Below are positions 1 to 8,753 of a stretch of DNA of 60,986 nt, piece after piece. The translations under genes were made by a program, and so were the position numbers. The number at the start of each line of letters is the position of its first letter. Position 1 is the stretch's first letter. Source of the DNA: Agathobaculum hominis (GTDB lineage: Bacteria > Bacillota > Clostridia > Oscillospirales > Butyricicoccaceae); the NCBI RefSeq assembly GCF_014288055.1, contig NZ_JACOPK010000013.1:1-60986 (forward strand), given 5' to 3'. A model generated the notes under the pieces. The model had not been told where the DNA came from and made no database searches. It was given only the letters and a program-made list of their open reading frames with translations.

Positions 1-2
1 GC

Positions 3-83
3 CTTGCGGCTCAACTGGAGGTCCAAGAACTTGACCCTGCTGTCCTACAGCTATTGTATCACGGGCACCTCAAAGCCTGCTGA
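3..83 (+). CDS. C-terminal end of an unidentified gene (partial)
   Basis: An open frame enters from the left edge and ends in TGA; the 26 visible residues end in LLYHGHLKAC. It could be the tail of the gene upstream of smpB. The fragment is too short to identify and another frame is also open over most of it, so this is a weak call. Confidence 0.3.
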   Translation, partial: LAAQLEVQELDPAVLQLLYHGHLKAC

Positions 84-131
84 TACCTGAAACTATTTAC
101 TTTTAACTTATTATACGAGGGAGGTTTTGCC

Positions 132-602
132 ATGGCTGTTGATAAAAAAGGCACAAAGCAGGTCGCTGCGAACAAAAAAGCATGGCATGACTACTTTGTC
201 GAGGAAAAATACGAGGCAGGCATTGAGCTTGCAGGCACCGAGGTAAAGTCCATCCGTCAGGGACACATCAACCTGAAGGACAGCTACTGCACCTTTAAGG
301 ACGGCGAGATCTTTGTGCGCGGCATGCACATTTCTCCTTACGAAAAGGGCAATATCTTCAACAAGGACCCGCTTCGCGTGCGAAAGCTGCTCATGCACAA
401 GAAGGAGATCATTCAGCTGTTCAGCAAGACCAAGCAGGACGGCTACTCGGTCATTCCGCTTGCGGTCTACTTCAAAAGCTCTCGTGTAAAGCTGGAGATC
501 GGTCTGTGCAAGGGCAAAAAGCTGCACGACAAGCGCGACAGCATCGCGGCACGCGATGCAAAACGCGAGATCGACCGCGCGATGAAAGAGCGTAATCGTT
601 AA
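132..602 (+). CDS. smpB: SsrA-binding protein SmpB
   Basis: SmpB binds tmRNA and takes the place of the missing codon-anticodon stem, so that tmRNA can enter stalled ribosomes for trans-translation. The 156-residue product has the family's usual length, with the conserved GIELAGTEVKSIRQG segment near residues 30-44, the KLLMHKKEI segment near 85-93 and the basic KLHDKRDSIAARD tail that inserts into the ribosomal mRNA channel. The ATG follows a strong GAGGGAGG Shine-Dalgarno site. The tmRNA gene begins 16 bases after the stop codon, so binding protein and RNA are probably co-transcribed or at least kept together. Identification is secure. Confidence 0.97.
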   Translation: MAVDKKGTKQVAANKKAWHDYFVEEKYEAGIELAGTEVKSIRQGHINLKDSYCTFKDGEIFVRGMHISPYEKGNIFNKDPLRVRKLLMHKKEIIQLFSKTKQDGYSVIPLAVYFKSSRVKLEIGLCKGKKLHDKRDSIAARDAKREIDRAMKERNR

Positions 603-618
603 TCTTACCCATGAATAT

Positions 619-973
619 GGGGCCGTAACGGGTTCGACGGGGGCGTTGAAGCCGGGATAGCGGGCCGCAGCGGGGATCTGCGATAAAAGCTCCAACTGTT
701 TATAAATTAAACAACAACAATTATACTCTTCAGGCTGCCTAATTAAGGCTTAGCCCGTCGGCTCAGGGAGGACCACGGCCCAGAGACCCGGCGTCGATTA
801 GTGGTGAACGTGTACGGGGTAAGAGTTGCCTCCGTCATGTAACATGACTCTACCAAAACGGTAAGCCTGTTTGCCGGCGTACCGCGGCGGGAATTTTAAT
901 CGACAAACTGCGCCCGGAGAAGTCCTTGTGGATGCGCTTTCGGACAGGGGTTCAACTCCCCTCGGCTCCACCA
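619..973 (+). ncRNA. ssrA: tmRNA (ssrA)
   Basis: The 5' end GGGGCCGTAACGGGTTCGACGG and the 3' end GGTTCAACTCCCCTCGGCTCCACCA are the tRNA-like termini; 5' GGGGCCG pairs with CGGCTCC before CCA. The proteolysis tag is encoded at 710-739 (NNNNYTLQAA) followed by TAA at 740. The codon just before the asparagine run is TTA (707-709), not the usual GCN resume codon, so the exact tag start is uncertain. CCA is encoded in the genome. The 3' end doubles as the integration site of the island that follows. Confidence 0.95.
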
Positions 974-1004
974 AAACTAACACAAAACCGACGGTTTAGA
1001 CCGT
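949..1004 (+). repeat. attL: tmRNA 3' end plus terminator stem
   Basis: These 56 bases match 57485-57540 at roughly 85 percent by eye. The match covers the tmRNA T-arm region, the CCA end and the first arm of the terminator. The crossover probably lies within the tmRNA part, as is usual for tyrosine recombinases using ssrA. Confidence 0.8.
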
Positions 1005-1015
1005 CGGTTTTGTGT
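980..1015 (+). terminator. tmRNA terminator
   Basis: A perfect 16-bp stem (ACACAAAACCGACGGT and its complement) with loop TTAG ends in TTTTGTGTTT. It terminates ssrA and also shields the integrase gene from ssrA read-through. Confidence 0.88.
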
Positions 1016-1060
1016 TTATCCATGATAAATTATAACTTTTCTGAGAATGCGATTTTGCGT

Positions 1061-1080
1061 TGTAGCCATTTGTAGCCATT
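1061..1080 (+). repeat. Tandem TGTAGCCATT, probable integrase arm sites
   Basis: Two perfect head-to-tail copies of TGTAGCCATT lie between attL and the integrase gene. Similar pairs lie inside the right end (57101-57120 and 57333-57351). The layout resembles the directly repeated arm-binding sites of Tn916- and lambda-type integrases. Binding is inferred from position and spacing only. Confidence 0.7.
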
Positions 1081-1128
1081 GACAGCCGCAAAATTCCGTG
1101 GTATCGTTAAGCCACAGAGGTGAGGAGC

Positions 1129-2523
1129 ATGGCATACGGCAGCATTACGCAGCGCGGCGACAAGTACCGCGTGTGCTTTGACTACGGCATTGACCGCGAG
1201 GGAAATCGTGTCCGCAAGTACCGGACGTTTGACACAAAACGCGACGCGACCCGTGCATTCAATGAGCACAAGGTCAAGATGGACAAAGGAACGCAGATTA
1301 TGCCGAGCGAGTACACATTCGCGCAGTGGCTTGACTACTGGTACAAGGACATCATCCTGCCGCAGATCGAGGAGACGACCGCATACGGCTACCGCGGCAT
1401 GATCGAGAATTACCTCAAGCCGCAGCTTGGCGAAATCCGGCTGCAAAAGCTGACGGCACGCGATATTCAGCAGTATTACACCTGGCTGATGAGCGAGAAG
1501 GAGCTGTCGCCGAATACGGTCATCAAGCATCATAATCTGCTGACGAACACGCTGAACGCGGCGGAGCGGCAGGAGTACATCACGAAAAATCCGATGCGTG
1601 CGGTGTCGCCGCCGAAAAAGCGTCAACGCGAGGCGAAGTTCTACACGCCCGAACAGCTTGGCATTCTGCTCGACAAGGCTGTCGGAACGCGGCTCGAGCT
1701 GCCGGTGTTTATCTGCGCGTATCTCGGACTGCGCCGCGGTGAGCTGTGCGGACTGCGGTGGAGCGATGTTGACCTTGAACACCAGACCATCACGATTGAG
1801 AATACGCGCACGCAGGCGGGTAAAAAGGAAATTGAGAAGGGCACGAAAACGGCGTCCTCGACACGCACGCTTTATCTGCCGGATACGCTGTGCGATATGC
1901 TGAAGGCGGCGAGGGAGCATCAGCAGGCGTGCAGGGCAGAATATAAGAATGCCTATGACGATAACGATTATGTGGTCGTGATGGAGGACGGCAGGCCGTT
2001 CCGGCCGAATTATCTGTCTGAGCTGTTCGGCAAGTTCCTTGCGGATAACGATCTGCCGAAGATCGTACTGCATGAGCTGCGGCATACATTCGCGTCGCTG
2101 TCCAATCAGGCGGGCATTCCGGCGTATAATATCGGCAAGGCGCTCGGACATTCCACACCGGCCACCACGCAGAAGATCTACACGCACCTGCTCGACCAGA
2201 CGCACACGCAGGCGGTCGAAGGCGTGGCCGCAATCGCGGATGAGGCGCGCCGCAAGGCAGGCAAGGAATATCTTTTACAGCTTGCGAAGGCACTTATTGA
2301 TGAAATCCGCGTGTGGAATCCGATGAAGTTCGGGGACTGCAACGAATATACGGAGGAAATCCAGTCGATCGGAGGGCGGCTCGAGCCGCATACGGACGCG
2401 GCAGCGCTCGGCAGCATACTTTACGAGACGTTCCGCGCGTCCTTCGGCACCCGCTCGTTCCGGTGCACGCTCGAGGAGTGCGAGAGCGTGGCGAAACGGG
2501 TGTTTGAGAAGGTGCAGAGGTGA
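1129..2523 (+). CDS. int: Tyrosine recombinase/integrase of the island
   Basis: This protein should integrate and excise the island at the tmRNA gene. The 464 residues comprise an AP2-like arm-binding N-terminus (about 1-50), a SAM-like core-binding domain (about 62-155) and a catalytic domain. Catalytic residues visible are R in GLRRGE (about 202), HELR (about 315-318), H in LGHS (341) and the nucleophile Y in KIYTHL (351). About 110 residues follow the tyrosine, which is an unusually long tail for the family. ATG was chosen because GAGGTGAGG lies at good spacing; a GTG nine bases earlier is possible. The stop overlaps the start of the HipA-like gene, so the two are translationally coupled. 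Confidence 0.95.
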   Translation: MAYGSITQRGDKYRVCFDYGIDREGNRVRKYRTFDTKRDATRAFNEHKVKMDKGTQIMPSEYTFAQWLDYWYKDIILPQIEETTAYGYRGMIENYLKPQLGEIRLQKLTARDIQQYYTWLMSEKELSPNTVIKHHNLLTNTLNAAERQEYITKNPMRAVSPPKKRQREAKFYTPEQLGILLDKAVGTRLELPVFICAYLGLRRGELCGLRWSDVDLEHQTITIENTRTQAGKKEIEKGTKTASSTRTLYLPDTLCDMLKAAREHQQACRAEYKNAYDDNDYVVVMEDGRPFRPNYLSELFGKFLADNDLPKIVLHELRHTFASLSNQAGIPAYNIGKALGHSTPATTQKIYTHLLDQTHTQAVEGVAAIADEARRKAGKEYLLQLAKALIDEIRVWNPMKFGDCNEYTEEIQSIGGRLEPHTDAAALGSILYETFRASFGTRSFRCTLEECESVAKRVFEKVQR

Positions 2524-3617
2524 GGAACGCGACAGAGTATATCTTGATGAATAAGGATGTGCCGTATGCGCTGTTCTCCTGCGTGCAGGACGAATTTGGC
2601 GAAGAGAGTGCCGTTCTTCGTGAGTGGTATACCGACATGCGGCCAATCGGCCTGCAATCGCTCACGGCATGGCTTGAAAAGCGCAGAGCGCCCAAACGCC
2701 GCAAACATATGGAGCAGCTTCTCGAGCAGTACGGCTGTGTCGGTCTGGAGGGCTTTCTGCGTGTGACGCATGCGCTGTCGCTCAACGATACCTTCTGGGT
2801 GAGAGGTGAGTCAGAGACACTCTGCTGGGATGAGGTTTCGCTTTACCGGAACGAGTTCGATGCGCTCATCGCGCAGGCGGCATTCAGCGGCGTAATCAGC
2901 GAAGAAGCGCTGTCCTCTACCTCGCCGGAGTTCGGCACGGACGGCTACTATGCGAAATGCTGGGTGCGCGAGGATGACGGTATTTATCTGTACAAGAGCG
3001 GCAGCGATACCTATGAGATTGAGCCGCTGTCCGAGCTCCTTGCGTGTCAGCTTGCGGAGCTGATTTGTCCACAGGCTGTGCATTACGATCTGGGGTTCTA
3101 TCATCAAAAACTGATCTCCAAGTGCCGTCTGTTCACGGATGAGGCGCACGGTCTTGCAAAAATCAGTGATTTTCCCGACCGCCCGAATAGTGTATCGGGA
3201 TTGATGAAATTCTATGAGAAATTCGGAGCGGAGGATGTGCTTCGGCGCATGTTCGTGCTCGATGCACTGATTTTGAACACTGATCGCCACCTCGGCAATT
3301 TCGGTTTCCTGTTCGACAATCAGACGATGGAAGTCAAGACTCCTGCTCCGATGTTCGATCATAATCGCAGCCTGCTGTTTGACCTCGATGAAGATCAACT
3401 GGCGAAGCCGGAGTGGTATATCAGTAAGTGCCGTCCGCGCATCGGCGTGGACTTTATCAAGACGGCAAAGGGCATGCTGACGGATGAAATCCGGCAGGAG
3501 CTGAAAAATCTGGATGGGTTCCGCTTTGCAGCGCATCCAACGATTGAGCTGCCGAAAGGGCGGCTTGAAGCACTGTCGGATGTCGTGGAACGGCAGCGAC
3601 GGGCGATTTTTGAGTAA
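2520..3617 (+). CDS. HipA-like serine/threonine kinase
   Basis: The 365-residue protein has the C-terminal HipA kinase signature: LNTDRHLGNFGF near residue 252 supplies the catalytic Asp and metal-binding Asn, and MFDHNRSL near 277 supplies the second metal-binding Asp. The N-terminal third does not resemble the HipA N1 subdomain, and no HipB-like partner is next to it. The GTG start overlaps the integrase stop (GTGA), and a downstream ATG at 2547 is an alternative. Coupling to int suggests a role in island maintenance or in tuning excision by phosphorylation. The kinase assignment is from motifs; substrate and role are inferred. Confidence 0.75.
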   Translation: MRNATEYILMNKDVPYALFSCVQDEFGEESAVLREWYTDMRPIGLQSLTAWLEKRRAPKRRKHMEQLLEQYGCVGLEGFLRVTHALSLNDTFWVRGESETLCWDEVSLYRNEFDALIAQAAFSGVISEEALSSTSPEFGTDGYYAKCWVREDDGIYLYKSGSDTYEIEPLSELLACQLAELICPQAVHYDLGFYHQKLISKCRLFTDEAHGLAKISDFPDRPNSVSGLMKFYEKFGAEDVLRRMFVLDALILNTDRHLGNFGFLFDNQTMEVKTPAPMFDHNRSLLFDLDEDQLAKPEWYISKCRPRIGVDFIKTAKGMLTDEIRQELKNLDGFRFAAHPTIELPKGRLEALSDVVERQRRAIFE

Positions 3618-3655
3618 AAAAACGAGGGTACATACCATGGCGGTGTGTACCCTCG
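3616..3655 (-). terminator. Terminator for the leftward xis-like operon
   Basis: A 12-bp stem (3623-3634 with 3644-3655, one G-U pair) is followed on the minus strand by seven T residues. It lies between two convergent genes and ends the minus-strand transcript. Confidence 0.85.
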
Positions 3656-3672
3656 CTGTCGTTTATATATGC

Positions 3673-4029
3673 TCAGATCGCCTGCGACTTCTTCATGTCG
3701 CGGGGGAGAACCTTGATGTAAACGCCGTCCTCGCGGACCTGGGTCTCCGGCAGGTCGGTGTCTGCTTCGGACGCAGCCTCCGGCATGACAGATACTTCGT
3801 TAGACTCTCTGCTCTTCGCGGCGCTGTTCAGCTCCTCCTGCAGACGGTTCTCGAGCCAGTCGATCATCGCGTCGCGCGGAACGATGATGCGGCGGCCGAG
3901 ATGGATGCAGGGAAAGCCGGGCTCACGGAGCAGGTCGTAGATGCCGCTGCGAGAGATCGGGAAGATCTCCAGCAGGTCGTTGGCGGAAAGCATTTCGGGC
4001 TTCGACTTCAGATGCGCAAACATGTTCAT
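3673..4029 (-). CDS. Excisionase-like HTH DNA-binding protein
   Basis: The 118-residue product has a MerR/excisionase-type helix-turn-helix (HTH_17 style) at about residues 13-62: LSANDLLEIF, then SGIYDLLREPGFPCIHLGRR, then VPRDAMIDWLE. This is the fold of recombination directionality factors and AlpA-type regulators. The acidic tail after residue 65 has no known motif. It is the last gene before a strong minus-strand terminator and lies near the integrase in convergent orientation, so it is the best candidate for the island's excisionase. The start follows TTAGGAGGAAATTATC. A plain regulator cannot be excluded. Confidence 0.75.
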   Translation of the reverse strand: MNMFAHLKSKPEMLSANDLLEIFPISRSGIYDLLREPGFPCIHLGRRIIVPRDAMIDWLENRLQEELNSAAKSRESNEVSVMPEAASEADTDLPETQVREDGVYIKVLPRDMKKSQAI

Positions 4030-4130
4030 GATAATTTCCTCCTAATGGATATTAAAATGGTATAGATTTTGATGAAACCGGTCCAGCCGATTTACCTGCG
4101 GGGTAGTGGGTGCAGAGTGCTCCTCTGCGG

Positions 4131-4142
4131 TTATAATATATA
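4131..4142 (-). promoter_or_regulatory. TATATATTATA promoter-like motif
   Basis: On the minus strand this reads TATATATTATAA, about 100 bases before the excisionase-like gene. The same 11-mer occurs before two other minus-strand genes of the island (4443-4453 and 24440-24450), suggesting a shared extended -10 element or operator. Confidence 0.45.
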
Positions 4143-4156
4143 CGCCGGTGTGCGCC

Positions 4157-4387
4157 TTAGTCGGTTTTCGACTTGCAGCGGCAGCATTTACGGCATTTTT
4201 TCTGCGGTTTCTCACCGAAATACTTCTCGATGACACGCCACAGGCATTTCGTAGAGTCGACCAGACCGTGCAGTGCATTCTCCGAAATGTTGCGCCCCTC
4301 TGCGAGCAGGCGGCGGTGAGTCTCAGCGATGGTTGCCGTGTCGTAGTAGCGGCGCGGCGGTACTAATGTAATTGCAGGATTAGACAT
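4157..4387 (-). CDS. Small Cys-rich-tailed hypothetical protein
   Basis: I do not recognise this 76-residue protein. It starts MSNPAITLVPPRRYYDTATI and ends in a basic cluster with three cysteines (KKCRKCCRCKSK, residues 63-74) that could bind metal or nucleic acid. The ATG has a very good Shine-Dalgarno site (GGAGAGGAAC). A TATATATTATA promoter-like element lies 56 bases upstream. It sits between the ATPase gene and the excisionase-like gene in the same direction. Confidence 0.6.
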   Translation of the reverse strand: MSNPAITLVPPRRYYDTATIAETHRRLLAEGRNISENALHGLVDSTKCLWRVIEKYFGEKPQKKCRKCCRCKSKTD

Positions 4388-4441
4388 GTTAGTTCCTCTC
4401 CTTCAGCAAGTATTTTTAACGTAAGGATACAGCTCTCACTT

Positions 4442-4454
4442 TTATAATATATAG
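4442..4454 (-). promoter_or_regulatory. TATATATTATA promoter-like motif
   Basis: A minus-strand copy of the shared motif lies just downstream of the ATPase stop codon and 56 bases before the small Cys-tailed gene. It would allow that gene and the excisionase-like gene to be expressed separately from the ATPase operon. Confidence 0.45.
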
Positions 4455-4471
4455 ACCGCAGATCTCTGTAA

Positions 4472-6073
4472 TCAGAAGCGTTCTTCGTATTCCTCAAGAG
4501 CATCAAACCGAATGCGATACACGCGCGGCGTATCCTTCTTGAGGCGTACCTGCAATGTGCCTTCCTCCTGAATAACGAGCGCGCCCATATCCTTCAGCTC
4601 GCGCGCGATTTTGGAAAGAGTATAGTTCTGGTATCCATCCTGTAAGCGGATCGCACGTTCCAGCGCGGCAGGCCGCAGACACAGATCGTTTTTCCACTCT
4701 ATTCCGTCTCGCTTGTCCAGTTTTTTTATGTTCTTCGTCAGGTTAAATACTTTGGGATCACCATAACATTCCAGAAGAACAAAGGCAAGATTGCCCTTTT
4801 TCTTGCTGCGGTCGAGGTCATCGAGCAGCTTTTTCTGGTACTGCTGTGATTGCTCAATCCCGGTCTCATACCGTGCTGTAATCGGCTCGGCCGACGAAGC
4901 AGACAGTCCGTCTTCACGGGCTGCGCGAAGTGCCAGAGAGAACACAGTACGCAGAATGAGAAAGTTGTGGAATACGCGAGGATGCATGTCGTCCGGCTTC
5001 TCCTCAGAATTGATTTTCCGGAAATTCTCAGCCGCCTCGGACTCATGCTGTAGGAACCATTCGATAAAACGACGGCAGGCAGCGCCGATCAGCTCCGGCG
5101 TCAGAGAAGACGCCACAACAGGCGGCTGTGTGAGGGGGATAAAAATGCATCGCGTAATGTCCGAAGGGTTCTCGAGAGCAAACTCGGCGGTCAGAATAAT
5201 TCCGGCGTTGCAGGAGAATGACATAGTCTGATTGCCAGCTTTTTTAGAGATACCGGACGCATTGGTGCCCTCGCGAACGAACTGTGCACCTAAATCACGA
5301 TATTTCTGCTGGAGCTTGGGGCTCGCCGACAGGCACAGGTCATCTATCACAAGAGGCAGATCACGTGCGGTGACCATGGTGTCGTGAATAGCAGCCGGTG
5401 TGCTGCCGGCGCTGTACAGCAGGGCAGGTTTATTCTGCGAGTCGCAAATCCAGTCGGTAATCTTACGCGCAAGAGTAGTCTTGCCCAGACCCTGACCGCC
5501 GGTGATAGCCAGTACTGCCTGCCAGGACGGCGTGATCTCATTGATCCAGGAACGCAGGAGCGTAGTGAACAGAAAGATGATCGGCACCACCACAGCAGAA
5601 GAGCAGTAAACCAGCTCGGAGAACAGCGCCGCGAGCGGATGCTGGATGGGAGACAGCATCATGTGATAGCTTACCGGCGGACGTGGAAGGACCGGCGTAG
5701 TAATCGGTCCGATTAGCTGATCGCCCAGCACATACAAGGAATGACCGTCCGGCAGACGCTGCAGCCCCGTACGGGGCAGCAGCAGACCAGAGAAAGTTTC
5801 AAAATTGGAAACAGTGCCATCCATGATATCAGCAAACTGCGTGTTCAGCTCGCGGACAAGCGGACGGATATCGGGCAGACCGCGCAGACGGGGGACAGCT
5901 TTCTTCAGCCCGGATGTCGTCAGCTGGTCGGGCGGCAGAAATGCCGTCGCCATGCTGCCGTTATCGAACAGGAAATCAATCTTCGCGAGCGGCGGTACGA
6001 GGGAGTTGGCAGCAGGATCGTGATAGATCCTGCTGATTTCAGCGTATACAGAGGGAGCGTTGTTCTTACTCAT
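4472..6073 (-). CDS. DUF927-like P-loop ATPase
   Basis: The 533-residue protein resembles DUF927 proteins, which are linked to helicases and primases on mobile elements. It has a Walker A motif GGQGLGKTT (about residue 188), a Walker B-like LPLVIDDLC (about 233), and an ordinary C-terminal winged-helix-like segment starting near LSKIARELKDMGALVI. It probably unwinds or loads on DNA during island replication or excision, but the substrate is unknown. The ATG was chosen because GAGGAGGG precedes it and it overlaps the stop of the upstream gene (ATGAGTAA), giving coupled translation. A longer upstream open frame exists but lacks a ribosome-binding site. Confidence 0.75.
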   Translation of the reverse strand: MSKNNAPSVYAEISRIYHDPAANSLVPPLAKIDFLFDNGSMATAFLPPDQLTTSGLKKAVPRLRGLPDIRPLVRELNTQFADIMDGTVSNFETFSGLLLPRTGLQRLPDGHSLYVLGDQLIGPITTPVLPRPPVSYHMMLSPIQHPLAALFSELVYCSSAVVVPIIFLFTTLLRSWINEITPSWQAVLAITGGQGLGKTTLARKITDWICDSQNKPALLYSAGSTPAAIHDTMVTARDLPLVIDDLCLSASPKLQQKYRDLGAQFVREGTNASGISKKAGNQTMSFSCNAGIILTAEFALENPSDITRCIFIPLTQPPVVASSLTPELIGAACRRFIEWFLQHESEAAENFRKINSEEKPDDMHPRVFHNFLILRTVFSLALRAAREDGLSASSAEPITARYETGIEQSQQYQKKLLDDLDRSKKKGNLAFVLLECYGDPKVFNLTKNIKKLDKRDGIEWKNDLCLRPAALERAIRLQDGYQNYTLSKIARELKDMGALVIQEEGTLQVRLKKDTPRVYRIRFDALEEYEERF

Positions 6074-6425
6074 AATCGCAGCCCTCCTCGATGCTTTCCG
6101 AAAAGATACGGGAAAGATGGACGGCGAGATCATAAAACGGATCTGCGCCAATGGGGAACTCCTCACGGTTCTCGTAAACGCAGCCGGTTCCCGGGTCGTA
6201 CATCTGCGTCTCCAAAGAGGCAATCTGATCGTGCAGATGCTTAAAGCCAGCAATTTCCTCGTCGGAGAGCGTATGACGCTCTGCGATCATCGGTTCGCCT
6301 TCGCCGGACGAGCCGGGAACCGGAATGCGCATGACGCAGACCTGAATCGGCTCCGTGTCACGGGACTGAATGGTGGTCTTAACGGTTGCTTCGGGGTTTT
6401 TAGAACGGTTGATGTGGTTTGCCAT
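6066..6425 (-). CDS. Hypothetical protein of the ATPase operon
   Basis: I do not recognise this 119-residue acidic protein. It has a short basic N-terminus (MANHINRSKNPEATVK) and a helical middle (LSDEEIAGFKHLHDQIASLE, about residues 53-72). Its stop codon overlaps the start codon of the DUF927-like ATPase, so the two products are probably needed together. The start follows GAGGATTAACCC. Confidence 0.6.
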   Translation of the reverse strand: MANHINRSKNPEATVKTTIQSRDTEPIQVCVMRIPVPGSSGEGEPMIAERHTLSDEEIAGFKHLHDQIASLETQMYDPGTGCVYENREEFPIGADPFYDLAVHLSRIFSESIEEGCDYE

Positions 6426-6428
6426 GGG

Positions 6429-6686
6429 TTAATCCTCCTCAGAATGGGTAATGTCGATAATGGTGGCGCCGTCTGCCTCGGTCAGAACCGGGGCGGAGGG
6501 CTGATGACGGGGTGGGAGCAGCAGAACGTTGACCGTCAGCTGCGGCGCAGCCTCGGGAGCGCGCCTGCTGCGCTTGCGGCCATGTTTGCGGCCGCGGGGC
6601 TTGACGCTCTTCATATAGACGAGCGGGTGCTCCGGACGACGGATCTCCATGAGCCGTGCCTCCTTCGTAATTTGGATTTTTGACAT
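6429..6686 (-). CDS. Small basic hypothetical protein
   Basis: The 85-residue product has a strongly basic stretch (KPRGRKHGRKRSRR, residues 29-42), then a proline-rich linker and an acidic end (THSEED). The basic patch suggests nucleic-acid binding. It is the first gene of the three-gene minus-strand operon leading to the ATPase, with only three bases before the next start. GGGGAC precedes the ATG. No family assignment. Confidence 0.55.
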   Translation of the reverse strand: MSKIQITKEARLMEIRRPEHPLVYMKSVKPRGRKHGRKRSRRAPEAAPQLTVNVLLLPPRHQPSAPVLTEADGATIIDITHSEED

Positions 6687-6726
6687 TTGGCGTCCCCAAC
6701 GTCGGCAAACCGGTTTGTGTGCGAAA

Positions 6727-6753
6727 AAGTAATGAAATTACTTTATAAAGTAA
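6727..6753. promoter_or_regulatory. Overlapping palindromes in a divergent promoter region
   Basis: AAGTAAT-GAA-ATTACTT overlaps the perfect 16-base palindrome TTACTTTATAAAGTAA. They sit 40 bases before the minus-strand ATPase operon and about 150 before the plus-strand 612-residue gene. A regulator of the island could bind here; the TATAAAG part could also serve as a minus-strand -10 box. Confidence 0.5.
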
Positions 6754-6904
6754 GTATTGCTTTTTCAACAATGATAGATTATCATGATTTTAGACGGCTG
6801 TCATCTGTAGATACTGCGGATTAACAAAGCACTTTTGCGATAAATTTGACATATAATCTGGATATTGCAAATATAAGGTTGCTTTAACTGGGGGAAGTAG
6901 ATAT

Positions 6905-8743
6905 ATGGAAGATATCAATATGCTTGAAATCGTTCGAAAAATCGACGAAAATGATGTGGATATATGGAAAAAACAAATCATAAATCACGCAAAGGAGTAT
7001 GTTAAAAAACACAGATTTTTCTCATATAAAGACGCAATTTTGACATTGCTTAAAATTATGGAGGAAACACGGAACAAAGAAATTTCAGACGAAGAACTGG
7101 GACAGCTACAGGTTGCCCTTGTTCTGTTGCTGTGTGTGCGCGACTCTGACAAAGAGGGGAAGACGGAGAAACGAGAGCTGAAGTGGCTGGACAGTCTAAT
7201 GTACTATGAAGAGGAAACGCTTTGGCTGCGGCGATATCTCTATAAACGGCAGAAGTTTAGCTTGAGACGAACCCAACAAAATATAACAATATGTCCTGTC
7301 GAAGAAAATGAAATATGTTCTGCCGAAAAAACTGAGTTTACGGACAGACTGGAAGTTGTTCTGAATAACTACACGCAGTTTTTCAGGAAAGGCGTTTCTA
7401 AGATCTTCAAAATTCCAAAGAAAATAGGCAAATGCCGTTTGGCAGATCTGGTGCTGTCAGACTACGCCGTTTATCCGATTTTACCGGCGGTGCTCAGCAG
7501 TGACATCATTCAACTTAACGTATATCGGAAAAGTCCGGCTAAAAGCAAGCTCGTCAATCCGCATCTGGAGCTGCCGGAATGGGATGAGCCAATCAATAAA
7601 TACAAGATTTTGCACAAAAAGAGCAGATTGCTCTGTGCAGACATAGCAGAATTTCTAGCAATGCATCTGCGGACTGTTTCGATACCGCTGTCCCGTATTG
7701 CCGATTCGCCGACAGGGTTCCTCGAAGCTGTGCAGGAAGAATTTGTTGTGCCGCGGTGCCGAACGGTGAATTTGGCCCAGGATTTGATTGCGTTCTATGA
7801 TTTAGGGATGAATGATGGTCAGCTCCTGCGTAATAAGATAAGTTCCTATATCGAGTGGCCTAAGAAGTATACACGTGAAGTAATCGAAGCCCGTTTCGCA
7901 GAGCACGGAAGGGAACTGGCGGAGGTCATTGATTTCGTTCGTCGGATGCTGTCGGCAAAGATCTGGTATGATACCTCCACGATGAAGGTCCGATACTGGC
8001 ATGATATTCTTTTCAGTAAGCTGATAGATGATAAGGGATTGATCAAACAGGGGACAGCCTGTGACTTCTTTGGAGTAGATGCAAGGTCAAATAGGATGAA
8101 AGAAGCAGATCGTATTTTTGAACGGTATTTTGAGACAGTCAGGATAATTTACAATGTTGTGGAAGATACACTGCCGGATGCAATGTCAGGACGGGTTCAA
8201 AACAACATAGCGAACGATTTCATAATCCGATTTAATAAAACGATGGAAACGCAATATTGGGAAATGGAAGCGCTCTGCGGACAGATGGATGAGGTTGACG
8301 ATGTCATCAAGCGTGCTGAAGATATGCCAAGACAGCTGCAGAAAGCGCTGGAAGGCCCATTGACCGTACAGGTGGCATATGACTTTGTAAAAGAGCACAT
8401 TACCCATGCACCAAACAGCAAAGAGTGCATGGAAGAACGCGCTCAAAAATACTATCCAGAGAAGGAGAAGCGGTATGAACTGCTGCGGTATTATGCGGAG
8501 CACATGCCGGATGCGTGGGTGGCCATCTATCAATTTCTGCTTGCGCGATCCTTTGATGTCATCGGACACTACGCTGTTGCGATGTTGCGCCATTGTGCGA
8601 TACGGCAATGCCAAATCGAGCTGGAGAAAGAAATAAAGGACATCGACGCGGACGTACAACGGATTAAGAGACAGATAGCGGCGAAGCAAAAGGAAGCCTC
8701 TCTAGCGGAAGCAAAATCCACTTCTGCGAAGGAAAAAGAATAA
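6905..8743 (+). CDS. Large unrecognised helical protein (612 aa)
   Basis: I do not recognise this protein. It is mostly alpha-helical and charged, with no membrane segment, signal peptide or P-loop. A predicted coiled coil ends the protein (IELEKEIKDIDADVQRIKRQ, then Lys/Ala-rich). It starts after GGGGGAAG, downstream of a TTGACA (6846-6851), and is followed by a perfect 20-bp hairpin. Single-gene transcription is therefore likely. It is one of three large unknown proteins in the 6.9-12.4 kb block, which may form an accessory or defence module. Confidence 0.7.
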   Translation: MEDINMLEIVRKIDENDVDIWKKQIINHAKEYVKKHRFFSYKDAILTLLKIMEETRNKEISDEELGQLQVALVLLLCVRDSDKEGKTEKRELKWLDSLMYYEEETLWLRRYLYKRQKFSLRRTQQNITICPVEENEICSAEKTEFTDRLEVVLNNYTQFFRKGVSKIFKIPKKIGKCRLADLVLSDYAVYPILPAVLSSDIIQLNVYRKSPAKSKLVNPHLELPEWDEPINKYKILHKKSRLLCADIAEFLAMHLRTVSIPLSRIADSPTGFLEAVQEEFVVPRCRTVNLAQDLIAFYDLGMNDGQLLRNKISSYIEWPKKYTREVIEARFAEHGRELAEVIDFVRRMLSAKIWYDTSTMKVRYWHDILFSKLIDDKGLIKQGTACDFFGVDARSNRMKEADRIFERYFETVRIIYNVVEDTLPDAMSGRVQNNIANDFIIRFNKTMETQYWEMEALCGQMDEVDDVIKRAEDMPRQLQKALEGPLTVQVAYDFVKEHITHAPNSKECMEERAQKYYPEKEKRYELLRYYAEHMPDAWVAIYQFLLARSFDVIGHYAVAMLRHCAIRQCQIELEKEIKDIDADVQRIKRQIAAKQKEASLAEAKSTSAKEKE

Positions 8744-8753
8744 GGACTATAAT

